DNA of 64,000 bases, taken from positions 13,512,001 to 13,576,000 of the forward strand of contig OX392527.1 in NCBI GenBank assembly GCA_947623455.1, written 5' to 3'. Positions within the stretch are counted from its first letter, which is position 1. Every line of letters starts with the position of its first letter. The stretch is from Mimachlamys varia. Lineage: Eukaryota > Mollusca > Bivalvia > Pectinida > Pectinidae. The position numbers and the translations under genes were made by a program. Under the pieces are notes generated by a model. The model was not told the origin of the DNA. It ran no database searches and saw only the letters and a list, made by a program, of their open reading frames with translations. Shown piece by piece: positions 48,101 to 58,293 of this stretch.

Positions 48101-51100
48101 GACATAGCTGATACCATAAACCCAGACTATACTTAACACTTTTTTATTTCTAACAAACTTACCCATAGTTATCCTGCTATAAAGAAACAACAGAAAAAAT
48201 CATCATTAAAAGACAACAAGAGCACCAGTGTCTTCAGTGCAAAACAGAATTGCCATTAAGGAAGTATAGAAACAAAGTTTTCTATGTAACTGGGCCAAAT
48301 AGTTATTAAACTTGTAACGTTAATTCTCCCTTTTTTAATTATCTTAATTTATTTCACGATCAATTTTTAAAATCAGAAATTTAACACTTATTAACTGAAT
48401 TTGCGGTGATACATGTTAGATGTAAAACATAGCCCTTACCCGGTATCCTCCCTGTTGGTCAAACCCTTGGTTACCCCAATCTGAAATAATTAATTTTGTT
48501 CAATAACTACTTCAGTTAGCTTGAAAATAATATCTCAACTACAAACTTTAGTTTAAAGGCCTTTGTTTCAATTTTTTTTAGCTTTTTCGCCAAGTTATAT
48601 AAATATTTATTGAAACATATAAGCAAACAATAACTAGAGATTTGATTTAGTGAACAAAAACATGTCTCCCCAGTATATATACTGCTTTTGTAGTAGCTTG
48701 GGTGTGCAAGAATAAAATTTAAGAAATTTTCGTATTTTTATCTATTTGTCATTGTGTTACTGTTATCAGTGTTGGTAAGGTTTGGTAGCTACAATATATG
48801 GTCAGTTGACTTTTTTTTCTGACCAACTTTCCTTCATAATGCCATCATAACAAAATGTTAACAGTTAATAAATGTAAAATTTGACCTTAAACTTTGACCC
48901 TGTGATCTTGAGGTTTGGTCAGTGGAAATCTTTCTTATTCTGACCAACTTTCCTTTAACATGTCATTTAAGCAATGAATGTTTTAGCAAATGTTGTTACA
49001 GTCCTATAACACACATTGCTATTGATGACAAACTAAATAAAGCCTGGTAGGGCTTTATGTAAGTTTGTCAGCAATAGCAATGTGTGTTATAGGACTGTAA
49101 TAATATTTGTTAAAATGTTCATTACTTATATTTACATTTTGATAGAATTATTGTGCTTTATTAAGTTTCTTCGGACCGATTTTGAACAGCAAAACAAGTG
49201 AAGACAACAATGAAATTGATGACGTCACAATAGAGATTGATGACGTCACAATAGCAACTGCTGTTATAGTCTAAGGCACTGGGTGCTATAGGCCTATGAC
49301 AGCAACTGCCTCTTAGCATTGTGTCAATGGAAAATTACAGAGCAAATGTAAATATAGCAAAATGATAAGCAGTTAATAAATGTAAATTTGACCTTGACCT
49401 TTGCCCCTGTGAGTTGGTCATTTGAAATCTTTGCTTATTCTGAGCAACTAACTTTCTTTCAAATTGTTCAAGTAATTAATGAATGTAAAACATTACCTTG
49501 ACCTTTGACCAGGTGATCTTAAGGTATGGTCAGTTGACACCTTATTAATTTTGATTCTGAACAACTTTGCTTCATGATGTCAAAACAAAATGTTAAGCAA
49601 TTAATAAATGTAAAAATTGACATTCACCTATGAATTCAACCTTTGACCATGTGACCTTCATGTTTGGTCAGTTGACTTTTTTTCTGATCAGCTTTCCTTC
49701 ATAATGCCAGAAAAATGGTAAGCAGTTAATAAAATTTAAACTTAACCATTGACTTTGACCTTTGACCTTAATGTTTGGTCAATGGACATCTTTTTTTATT
49801 CTGACCAACTTTCCTTCATAATGTCATAGCAAAATATCAATCAGTAAATTGAGGTTTGGTCAATTATTGTTACATATACATTATGTATATAATTAGACAG
49901 TGAGGGGCAGATGGCATCACCTCAGCATACACCTTTGAATATTAAAAAAAAGTCATACAGTTTTTATCTCTGCACTTTGGGTGAAGGTCACACTGACCCA
50001 TTGACAGTGCATTGCACATCGTCTATGGATGATGCAGGTTACTAAAAGTTTGATCAATATATCTGTAACCATTTAAAAGTTATAGCCCGGACAAGAATTA
50101 TTGAAAAAGTCACACTTATTTGACCTCACAGTGACATAATGACAGTGCACTGCACATCTGATAGCTTCCATGGTTTAGAAGTTATGGCCTGAACAAGAAT
50201 TATTAGAAGAACCAGAATAAGAACCTTCATACAAAGGAGACATAATTATGACTACCTTCATACAAAGGAGACATAATTATGACTAAATTACCATAACTTT
50301 TTTTTCCAACTTCATTTTGATAAGTCATCTGATTACATACCATCTTTAAAAAAAATACCTTGGTTTCCAAAATTTCGGTTTCCATAGCCTTGGTTTCCAT
50401 AGCCTTGGTTACCACCAAAAGAACCCTGGTTTCCATAGCGCCCTTGCATGCCTGCAGTATTAGGTCTCTGCTTATTGGAGGCTCCTTTTGGGTTATTACT
50501 ATTGCCAAATCCACGATCAAAGTTCATTTGTCTGGGATTTCCCCGCATGTCTCCTCCTGCAAACATGCCTCCACCCTGTGACCATCCTTTGCCTGTATTA
50601 CCTCCCTTTGGTGACATCAGTGGGCGAGGCCCCAGCATTCCTGGTCCCTGATTCCATTGTCTTTTCTTATCCTTGGCAGGTGTCTGTACAGCCTTCTTCC
50701 TCTTTGGTGGCTTGTTCTTGTGAAGCTCCTTAGCTGAAAAACATAAATGTCACCAATTCTGAAAATGTTCTATGATAAGCCACCAGTAGCGATATGGTTG
50801 GATCCTATATGATTTGACATAGAACCAAAGAAAATCTTATACCTGGTATGGCTACTAGCACTTATATGGAATTTTGGATCAAAGTAATAGAGTATCATTT
50901 CCTTATTAAGTTTTTGATAGCTGTTTCACGAAAATAATGGCCTTTTTAAACCTTATTTTGCAGAAAGATGGCCACCGACAGCAACATTGAGGATTTGATT
51001 CAGCTCAAAATAATACTTGCAAACAACTAAACTCTTCATAAAAACCTTGTAGTTTAATAACATAAGATTTCTAACCTTTTGCCACATCTGCTGGATCAGA

Positions 51101-54100
51101 AGATTCTGCACGGCTTATAACAACCTTGTTATCAGTCCCAATCTCAATTTCCTTGACCGTCTTCATACACTCATCTGCCTCCTTGCCATTTCTAAACTCC
51201 AACACAGCCCAACTGAAAATAGACAAAACATCAGGTTTTATTTAAGAACAATTTTTGTTGATATTTGTAGTACAACACAAACTTTCTGTACCATAAGTTA
51301 TCATATAGTCAGGAGTTTAAGTGATAAATTACCGTGGTAGTCCCCAACAACAACCTGCATGGTTTGCTTAAAATACCAGAGACTTAGATGCAATATAGTA
51401 ATAAACAAGTGTCATTTTCCATATATATCTATAGTTTTGAAGGGATGAAAGTCAGATGTAAGGCTTACACTCTGACAAACACTTGACTTTTTAAAGGCCC
51501 AATGTACGTAACTTTCGGCAAAACTTGAAGTGAAAATCAAGCCTAATATCGTTTTATATTTATAGATTAAGTTAAGATTAACCGATATCAGCAATATTCA
51601 ACATGAATTCTTACGCGGTTACCGGTACAGCAGCAGTTGACACTCAGTATTTGTAAACACACGTCCATTTTGAACTGTCTTCTAACTTCGGTTTGTTGTT
51701 GAAGTGGGCCCAACCGGAGTTATTTTCAATTCTTTGGATACTTTCTGTCTAGTTACCACTCAGGTTTATTTTGTTTTAGGTTTATTTTTGCATGGTTATC
51801 AACTGGATTTTTTTCAGAATTTTTCAGAATCACGAAAAATTTCCTGAAGATACGTATATTGGGCCTTTAAAGTATTGCAGAATTCAATCAAAATAACCGA
51901 TACACAATATGGCCTAATATTGGTCAAGGAAATGTGACGTATTCTTTTATACACTTTACTTTACTGATAATACTAGCTACCTTTGAAAAAATTTTTTACC
52001 TGTTATTAGAGAGATTTTAATTCTGTAATACAAGTCAATGGACGATGTAGATATTTATATATGGAAATACCTGGTAGTCACTTGCACCTTTGGCTCAGGT
52101 GACCTAAAAATCTACTTGCAACCTCATGAATGATTTGTTATCATCATTAATTTAGCACAATAAATAACACAATTATATTTTACCATAACAATGGATTGAC
52201 AGGAATGGTCTTCCACCATGTTTGGAGGAATACTTACCCAAGTTTGTTGCCCTCAGAGTCAACTGGAATATGAGCTTTGGTACAATCAGGCACTAAGGCC
52301 CGTAAGAACTCTTCCGATGTAGCATTTGTTATGTCGTTAACATACAAAGTTTTATCTTTAGCCTGACCTGAAATTGACAAACTATCCATTTACACACATT
52401 GCTTCTAACCAGAGTAACCTTGGTTACTGTGGCTGGAGAGGTGTTGCCTTGACAATATGACCAGTTTTTGATGCATGGGTCATGTACTCAGGTACATAAT
52501 ATAAAGCGATACACTGAAGGACATGGTCCTCAAATATTGATAAGAAGTTTAACCTCCATTTATTACTGGATCAAAACAGGTTAAAGTTATCTGCAGTCAA
52601 ATAACTTTTTTTAAATTTTTTTTTTAAGAAATGTATACCTCTGTGATATACAAGTCAGTTGATATAAATATTATTTCTAGCTGGTCATAGTGAATCCAAA
52701 TGCATACATGTATGCACTTTGACAAACTCAACATATTCAAAGGTCAAATCTTCTCATATGCTATATACATGCATTGCAAGAATATAAATACACTCAAATG
52801 TATCATGAACATCACTTTGAAATGGTCATTAATAATTACATAATGAAGAGCATGGAATTGTATTTTCAAATACAGATTATCACAATAAATCTGCTCTTCA
52901 CATAACATTTAGGAATTCAATTAAAAAGAAGTAGTTCAAATATTTTCACAAACAAAACAATGGCATCACAATGTGTATACCACATGAGCATATCACTGAT
53001 GCTTCCCGTTGGTCGATGAACAAACACTATACTCAGCGATCGTTAATTACACTGGAAATTCACATCACCAGCGAGAAGATTGGTGGGCATTCCTCGAGTT
53101 TGTGAGAGAGCGGACCAGCTTCAAGTTTGACAAACCTCTCCTGTATATCAAACACACAGTTCAAAGTTGCCTATTGACCTTTCTCTGCGTCCATATAGAT
53201 GCTGACCTGCATCCTTTAGTTTGATTGGAATGTCTAGAGGCTAACCTCCAGACATGTAAATTGTCATCTTCAGGTCACACAAACTTTTAGTTAATGGTTA
53301 TAATTCCTGTAAGGCTTTGTTAAACAATAACTACATTTGTATCAGGCTTCCACTTTGTTTTAGTCTCCTCTTCCTTGCCAGCTTCTGTCGTCGCATTCCT
53401 TCAGATAACCTTATATAGTTATCTTTTCATTTTTAACACCTACCAATTTGTGACTTAAAAGTTGTTTGGCTATAATGGTATGTACATTTGTTACGCATAT
53501 TTTTGGTGTGTTAGGCATATGTTTTTGTAATGCATGCATTGGTATATATGTGTATTGATGTCATTGAATGCACAAGTTTGATCTTAATGTCTTCTTGAAT
53601 ATGTCTTATCATCCTCTTAACCAGTGCATGTTCGATTATCTATTTAATTGAGTATATGTCCTGCACTCAAATCTTTATTAAAACATTTTAATGACTACCA
53701 GCTAACACTCTACGTAACTATAGTACTAAATCAACTCATATTTCTCATTAATCTAAAGCTAAAATTCATATAAGCAAAATGGAATTTTCTTTCCTCATCC
53801 AATCAAATATTTTACTGTAACAGTAATTTATACATCGTGCATCCATTTTTATCATATCTACATTTAAAATATAGTCCTACATTACTGTGCAGCTAAGAAT
53901 TGTTCTAGTTCATATGTTCTTTGAAATCAATTTAAACTATATGATACAGCTTGGCTTTCTGGTTGATATGGGTGTAACAGGGTTTTGTATTAGTGTTCAA
54001 CCGGCATGGGTGTAATATTTACAGTAGATGTATCAGAAATGAAAACTTCATGGAAACTGTTGTGTTATGATATGCATACTAAATACACCTAGTTATGTAT

Positions 54101-56148
54101 ACGTACTCATCAAGCCTCTTCGTATTCCATATAACTCAGCATCTGTTCAAAAAAAAGAACAAAAACTGTAATAAAAATCTTTGTTTAAAAGCAAGCAAAA
54201 ATCTAATTCTAATGATGACATTATATAATTTCTTTAAACTGTCGAATCAATTAGCCTTTTAAGATAATATGTACATGCTAATCCAGTCCAAAACATGCCT
54301 TACTTGTAAAACAGGTCAATGTTTTTGTGTAATCTGTGTATGTAGCAGAGGTAGTGAGCACCTGATAATAACCGCCATGGATTGAGTACATTTTAACATC
54401 ATAATTTTTATAGTTCTGTTTATTAGGAATTGTACAAAAAGATAACATGCTGTTAAGACTTACATTTTAATCCTTGATAAATGTAAAAAAAAGAAAAAGA
54501 GACTGTATTCATGAATGAAGAGCACAACTTTTTATGATAATGACAAGCAGTCATATCTACAGGAAAGGTATGTCATAAAGCTAAATCCTTCACAGACTTA
54601 TATGACCTACCCAACTCATTCCTTATGGAGTCCGGTGCCGTTATTTCAATCTCGGAATCAAAATCAATCAGATCAGCAAGAATATTGATGATGGACAGAG
54701 CTTTGAAATCCTTTTTTGACGAATAATTCAGTGTTATTTTGCTACAAAACAAGCAAATATGCATCAAAATTAGAAAATAGTCCATTATCCAATGCCAAAT
54801 CAAAAATGGTTTCATTACAAAGTAGTAATATTGAAAGTGTAAATATCTCTTAACATACAAATTTAACATGCACCATCAATTTATTTCAATTTTACTTTTC
54901 ATATGCGACTGATATAATATATATAGAATTAGGATATTTTTATATATATAAATGCTGACGTAAATAAACATACCCGATCCTGTAGTTCTTGTTTTCCTCT
55001 GTTTGATCACTTTGTGTCTTGTCAGTATTGTACTCAAAGACAAAGCTGTCAGCTTTACTGAGGATAGTCAGAAAGTCCTTCATCTTGGCATCTTTCATTT
55101 TGAATTTGTTGATGATCACTTCGCCTTGAACAACTTCAAAACAATATTGAACAATAGATATTTCATGTAACTTTGGTGTACTACTGCAGTACTATAGTCG
55201 ACAAATAAATGTTGTCCGTCCTCCCCGCTGTCGACAAAGAAATATGCTCCCTCTTCCCCGTTGTCGACTACAGTCGACACGCTATGTTTACGTTATCTAA
55301 ATGCTGATTAGCTACAATAAGCAGACGACACATGTAATTATCCAATAAAATTACATAAAAATTATTCCCAATATTTCCAAAACAATTATTTTATTAACGA
55401 TAAACAAAGGCTGGTCAACTCGGAAAACAAAAACAGCTGATCATGACCTTGTTACTGGTGATAGCCATTCTATCTCAACGGTAACGTTTGACATCTATTT
55501 TTATCAGATAAATCAGCTGTCAAAATCAACCTCAACAATATCATGTTAAAAATATCTTCTCAACAACGCTAGGGGAATGCACTAACCTGAGTTTTTTTCG
55601 CAACGAAAAACAACACAACAACAATCCACATGGTAATCCGCCATTTTGAAAAAATGTCTGGGAGCGAGCCTACTAATGACTTCCGGTACGGAAGCCAGAA
55701 AGGGAACGAAGTACGGAAAGAGTTAAGAGTATAGCAAGAACAGCTGTCAGCTCAAAATTGATGCTTCCATTTACAGTAAATCACTGCGTAGTTCATCCTA
55801 ATTTTTATAAACTATCTACCATTAGTTTCAAACTATGCAAGCATTTCTGACAGATTGACACTTTATCAATCTCTTATTACCTCTGACTAATGGTGGTCTC
55901 TGTGTTTTATCGATGACATTTTGTTTCTTTTTCTTCTTCTTTGCTTCTGCAGAATCCTTCTCTTCTGTCTTGGAATCCTCTCCTTCTTTCTTTTCAGAAG
56001 AATCTTCCATGTCCTCATCTTGCTTTGTTTCTTCTTTATCTTCGACAACAGCATCGTCCTTCACTAACTCAGACAGTTCATTAATTGTTGCATCGATGTC
56101 TTGACCGATAGCTTCACTTGTGTCCATATTTTCATTATCTTCTGCCAT
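42085..56148 (-). CDS. RRM-containing, Gly/Asn-rich RNA-binding protein (nucleolin/hnRNP-like, 13 exons)
   Basis: Exons on the minus strand: 56148-55881, 55133-54974, 54741-54611, 54142-54107, 52367-52238, 51212-51076, 50733-50359, 48480-48440, 48176-48163, 47769-47689, 45613-45465, 43029-42919, 42128-42085. Phases agree at every junction; total 1677 nt, 558 residues plus TAA. Layout: acidic/Lys-rich leader (1-89); a possible degenerate RRM (90-186); an RRM at about 203-275 with RNP2 LYVNDI and RNP1-like LGWAVLEF; a basic patch PPKRKK (about 292); then Gly/Asn/Gln-rich low complexity with GNQGYGNQGYGNRNFGNQG and tail NSYGGRY. This is the design of nucleolin and hnRNP-type nuclear RNA-binding proteins. 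I do not recognise the exact orthologue; function is inferred from domain type only. Confidence 0.88.
42546..42816 (+). repeat. 54-bp tandem array, 5 copies
   Basis: Unit CTCCTGATAGAACAGTGTTC, TTTTTACCTGAACATTACAC and ATCATTTTGTTGTT. The period is a multiple of three, so three frames are open across it. It is in the last intron of the RNA-binding gene and is not coding by context. Confidence 0.93.
42919..43029 (-). CDS. RNA-binding gene exon 12
   Basis: Encodes SNQGNRGQQQHGLGVWKTQQ then NSGRSGGKNHGGGGGYG. Acceptor TTTCACAG, donor GGCG|GTAAGA, phase 1. Confidence 0.88.
43792..45476 (-). repeat. 25-26-bp minisatellite made of a 5' splice site, about 66 copies
   Basis: Minus-strand unit CAGGAGTAAGTATTTGGGGT plus ATAGG. 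It begins at the donor of exon 11 of the RNA-binding gene, and the first unit is the real exon-intron junction. Variants include AAGTTTTTGGGG, CAGTATTTG and one-base length changes. The long plus-strand ORF (386 codons of Tyr/Pro/Leu/Thr repeats) is a by-product. Confidence 0.96.
45465..45613 (-). CDS. RNA-binding gene exon 11
   Basis: Encodes SVQQQSMGDGWGGSGTYNSG then YSQYEGFADNPKRRRDNWND and SSDRNWGSGR. The donor GGCAGGA|GTAAGT is also the first unit of a 25-bp tandem array that fills the start of the next intron. Confidence 0.88.
46119..47663 (+). mobile_element. pearl/Helitron-like element with nine about 158-bp core units
   Basis: Head AACAAGAGGCCCAGAGGGCC, then GCTCACCTGG. Nine units of about 158 bp, each with CCCCTCAGCCCCCTAGGGGG and CAATTTTGAATCCTGGGCAC. 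Then a GGACGGACGGAC tract, hairpin GGTCCTTCGGACC and end CCAGGTGAGCTAA. CTAA after a hairpin is Helitron-like, and the head and tail share GCTCACCTGG in inverted form. It resembles bivalve pearl/BIV160 elements (recalled, not searched). Confidence 0.85.
47689..47769 (-). CDS. RNA-binding gene exon 10
   Basis: Encodes GGRRGNVDDDNMLDFLQSAI then IEMKNKKR, an RGG-like start followed by a short helix. Acceptor TTTTTCAG, donor AAAAG|GTATGA. A 1.5-kb mobile element ends 25 nt inside the following intron. Confidence 0.88.
48163..48176 (-). CDS. RNA-binding gene exon 9 (14-nt microexon)
   Basis: CAGGATAACTATGG between TTTATAG and GTAAGT encodes QDNY plus two bases. It is required to join exon 8 (phase 0 out) to exon 10 (phase 2 in), and its QDNYG product fits the surrounding composition. 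Confidence 0.75.
48440..48480 (-). CDS. RNA-binding gene exon 8 (41 nt)
   Basis: Encodes DWGNQGFDQQGGYR, continuing the Gly/Gln-rich region. Acceptor TTTCAG, donor CGG|GTAAGG. Confidence 0.85.
48750..49870 (+). repeat. interspersed repeat with about 120-bp units (family R1)
   Basis: Repeated phrases TTTGGTCAGTTGACTTTTTT, CTGACCAACTTTCCTTCATA, ATGCCATAACAAAATGTTAA and GACCTTTGACC. The same family appears inverted at 0.96-1.51 kb. A palindromic element is inserted within it. Confidence 0.7.
48968..49129. mobile_element. near-perfect palindromic MITE (162 bp)
   Basis: The inner arms (TTACAGTCCTATAACACACA then TTGCTATTG.TGACAAACT) are almost identical inverted copies, and the outer arms (TAAGCAATGAATG / CATTACTTA) still align at lower identity. 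Loop of about 10 bp. Confidence 0.85.
49871..50358. other. RNA-binding gene intron, repeat-derived
   Basis: Contains a short direct repeat AACCTTCATACAAAGGAGAC-type (50222 and 50252) and an interspersed-repeat-like stretch with AAAGTTATAGCCCGGACAAG. No exon. Confidence 0.45.
50359..50733 (-). CDS. RNA-binding gene exon 7: basic linker and Gly-rich region
   Basis: Longest exon (375 nt). Begins AKELHKNKPPKRKKAVQTPA, then Pro/Met/Gly-rich sequence, then short GNQG/YGNQ repeats (YGNQGSFGGNQGYGNQGYGN). Low-complexity prion-like composition typical of hnRNP tails. Confidence 0.92.
51076..51212 (-). CDS. RNA-binding gene exon 6: second half of RRM
   Basis: Encodes WAVLEFRNGKEADECMKTVK then EIEIGTDNKVVISRAESSDP and ADVAK. 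With the previous exon it forms RNP1-like LGWAVLEF and the closing beta strand KVVISRAE. Confidence 0.92.
52238..52367 (-). CDS. RNA-binding gene exon 5: first half of RRM
   Basis: Encodes SQAKDKTLYVNDITNATSEE then FLRALVPDCTKAHIPVDSEG and NKLG. LYVNDI is RNP2. Acceptor TTTCAG, donor GG|GTAAGT. Confidence 0.92.
52380..54100. other. RNA-binding gene intron 4, no exon supported
   Basis: Mostly unique. A stretch at 53009-53224 on plus reads somewhat protein-like (REDWWAFLEFVRERTSFKFD) but has no context and was not called a gene. Confidence 0.35.
54107..54142 (-). CDS. RNA-binding gene exon 4 (36 nt)
   Basis: Encodes DAELYGIRRGLM between a CAG acceptor and GTACGT donor. Length is a multiple of three, so skipping it would leave the frame intact: a candidate cassette exon. 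Confidence 0.72.
54611..54741 (-). CDS. RNA-binding gene exon 3
   Basis: Encodes KITLNYSSKKDFKALSIINI then LADLIDFDSEIEI and TAPDSIRNEL, probably the second half of the divergent RRM. Two nearby GT donors exist; 54610 is chosen because it gives phase 1, as the next exon needs. Confidence 0.82.
54974..55133 (-). CDS. RNA-binding gene exon 2
   Basis: Encodes VVQGEVIINKFKMKDAKMKD then FLTILSKADSFVFEYNTDKT, ending NYRIG. The alternating strand/helix pattern suggests half of a divergent RRM. Acceptor TTGAAG, donor G|GTATGT, phases 1 and 2. Confidence 0.85.
55587..55644 (-). CDS. possible alternative first exon of the RNA-binding gene
   Basis: ATG at 55644 opens 19 codons (MADYHVDCCCVVFRCEKNS) plus one base, then a donor TCAG|GTTAGT. 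Phase 1 matches the acceptor at 55133, so this exon could replace the acidic exon 1. The ATG is embedded in AAAATGGCGG, a YY1-type promoter element. No transcript evidence; phase agreement has a one-in-three chance. Confidence 0.35.
55636..55695 (-). promoter_or_regulatory. YY1/ETS-type core promoter candidate
   Basis: CAAAATGGCGG (YY1 consensus, minus strand) lies about 35 bp from ACTTCCGGTACGGAAG, two ETS half-sites in palindrome. YY1 plus ETS with no TATA box is typical of housekeeping promoters. Orientation fits minus-strand transcription into the RNA-binding gene. Confidence 0.45.
55881..56148 (-). CDS. RNA-binding gene exon 1: acidic N-terminus
   Basis: Starts MAEDNENMDTSEAIGQDID in a good Kozak context (AAG before ATGG). 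Rich in Glu/Asp/Lys with a run AKKKKKKQN, a likely nuclear-localisation basic patch, ending RPPLVRG. Donor AGAG|GTAATA, phase 1. A plausible acceptor (ACTTCAG) about 17 nt before the ATG suggests a further noncoding exon upstream. Confidence 0.85.
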
Positions 56149-56335
56149 CTTGAATTACAGTTATCTGAAGTAAAATACAAAATCAGTTATACAACAAACC
56201 ATGAAGTTTAGTATCAGGAAAAATATGCTGAATTTTGGACTAATTTATTTTGGTGTAATTTACAAAAGGTAAATATATTTTAACAATAAACTTATGTCAT
56301 ATATTTAGTTTCTTTTGTGCTACTTATTATGTAAC

Positions 56336-56840
56336 GGGACAAGGAAAAGTGACAAAGATAGTGCCGTCGCTGAGGCTCAAACCCACGACCCACAGGGGCT
56401 AGGCACGGACTTACATGTATGTCACTATGAAATGATTGTCAGATATTTTTTTTTTACCTTTCTAGAATATAGCCCCTCCAACTTCTATGTATCTGTGACA
56501 AGGGAAAGAACAAGCCTGAACGAGAAAATCGACCTATTTTCACTCTAAGCTTGTTTTCGTCACTGAATGAAGTCCAATTTTTTACATGCATGCCTCATTT
56601 TAAAGGTGAAACTTTTATCTTTCAGTCGATACCAAAAACGGTTTTTCATGCAAAACCTCGGATTCTAAACAGCCTAGTAAGCTTTTACATGTGTGTAGCG
56701 GGATATATTTGGTATAGGCTGAAAGATAAAAGTTTCACCTTTAAAAAGAGGCATGCATGTAAAAAATATGAAGAAGAGTTTTAAGGTCCCGAATTCAAAC
56801 CCCGGTCTTGCTGTGCATTTTTCCTTTCCGTTACATTTAT
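56336..56840. mobile_element. tRNA-derived element with inverted ends (family R3), copy B, interrupted
   Basis: Starts GGGACAAGGAAAAGTGAC and continues GATAGTGCCGTCGCTGAGGC like copy A; ends TTTTTCCTTTCCGTTAC. A 190-bp foldback element lies between the two halves. A B-box-like GAATTCAAACCCC is near 56795. Confidence 0.6.
56577..56767. mobile_element. 190-bp foldback element with about 48-bp arms
   Basis: TTTTTTACATGCATGCCTC, then AAAGGTGAAACTTTTATCTT and TCAG, are mirrored by CTGAAAGATAAAAGTTTCAC, CTTT and GAGGCATGCATGTAAAAAA. The arms are nearly identical. It interrupts the tRNA-derived element around it. Confidence 0.88.
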
Positions 56841-57431
56841 ATCAAAATGTGATATTGTGGGAAGAATAATATAAATCTGAAATATTGGTTTTTAACACCG
56901 TTCCCCATTTTACAAAATTGGCCTCAAATACTTTTTTGAAATGCTACTGTATGGATCGCCACCGTCGATAACACAATAGTGTCATGGCGGCCGTCATGTA
57001 GCAAGAAGCAGAAGAAAAGTGCCGGGATCGCAATGAGTAAATAACGAATTGTGTACAATTGTCAATTGTAAAGGTTAGGTAAATTTTAAACTATTAAATA
57101 TATAATACTGGGATATTGCATTTATTTTTGTTTTGAGTGATATCCGCGATAACAAAATCCAACAGGCAGCTGACAGTATCGACGATTACGTTCAACGTTG
57201 TGACTTTCTCAATATCTGAAATCCAAAATCAAATAAGAATACAACCGTATCATCAAAAGCATTAGTATTGCTATTCTATTATATCATCTTTGCAATTTGT
57301 TTTCATATCGCATCACCTCAGCTTAGATAATAATAGAGATGTATTCTGCTTTCAGAGGACGCCTTTTTTCACACGTGACTGCGGCGGTGCAGTACAGTTT
57401 AGAATCATTTCCGGTCCTTTCGCCCTTTTCG

Positions 57432-57515
57432 GGTGGTCGGCGATTTACAGGATCGGGCGAAGATTTGCAGGATCAGGCCGGATTTGGCAGAATCGGACTA
57501 ACTTATGGTCGAATA
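57432..57515 (+). repeat. left member of a 5-kb-spaced inverted repeat pair
   Basis: GGTCGGCGATTTACAGGATC, GGGC, then a second GATTTGCAGGATCAGGC and CAGAATCGGACTA. The reverse complement, with similar internal repetition, lies at 62436-62512. Confidence 0.7.
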
Positions 57516-58293
57516 ATATCACTATTTTGTGTTTTTATTGCATGAAATCATTATTTCATGTCTTTCATCATGTGAAAGTCATCTGCTATGATAAAACATT
57601 GTTTATACGGTTGTTACAATATACAATACAAATTGTTTAGTCGTCTCAGTCCAAATCAGGGTCTCATATAATGTAAATGGTTATCAACAACGTATCAACG
57701 CTATGCTTAGGTTTCGGGATCGTGGTCCCTGCTTTCATGGAGACCCTTTTATATGTTCATATTTTTTTTTATTTATCGATTTAATTATCTAAGTAATATC
57801 ATTATTTCATTTTAACCATGTAAGCTTTTTTTACCTATTAAGACTGCAAGTTCTCCTCGGAGCATAATCAATAAGATTTCTTTATACGACATAATAATAT
57901 ATAGATTTTCATCTACATAAAAGGGAGACAATAGTCTTTTTGTTATCAGTACGGATATGTTTATGACTTTGTTTATGTCGATAGGTATTGATTAAGCAAG
58001 AGAGAAGGAGAGAAAAAACGAACATTAGGCCTAGTGCTGTTGCTAATATAGTTCGATTATTATTTATATAATGTAAATACGGATACCTTTATAATTTAAG
58101 TAGAATGAGTTATTGTTTTTAGTAAAATGTCGCTCAATTAAAAGCCTTAATATTATATAATAATTTGTATGTACAATCTGATGACAATTTCTTTAATATG
58201 TGACCATTTTACTCAAAACAGAAATGAAATAAAAGTGGACATTCTTCAAATGGAAAATTTCTCTATTGACCATTTATACAGACATTTAGTTAA

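Noticed and set aside
53009..53224. 71-codon plus-strand ORF with REDWWAFLEFVRERTSFKFD
   Set aside because: No homology recognised and it is antisense within an intron; chance or relic.
56984..57060. CATGGCGGCCGTCATGTAG-like CpG stretch as a plus-strand promoter
   Set aside because: YY1-like motif only; the ORF closes after six codons and no donor fits. It could equally be the upstream noncoding exon of the minus-strand gene, which I could not decide.
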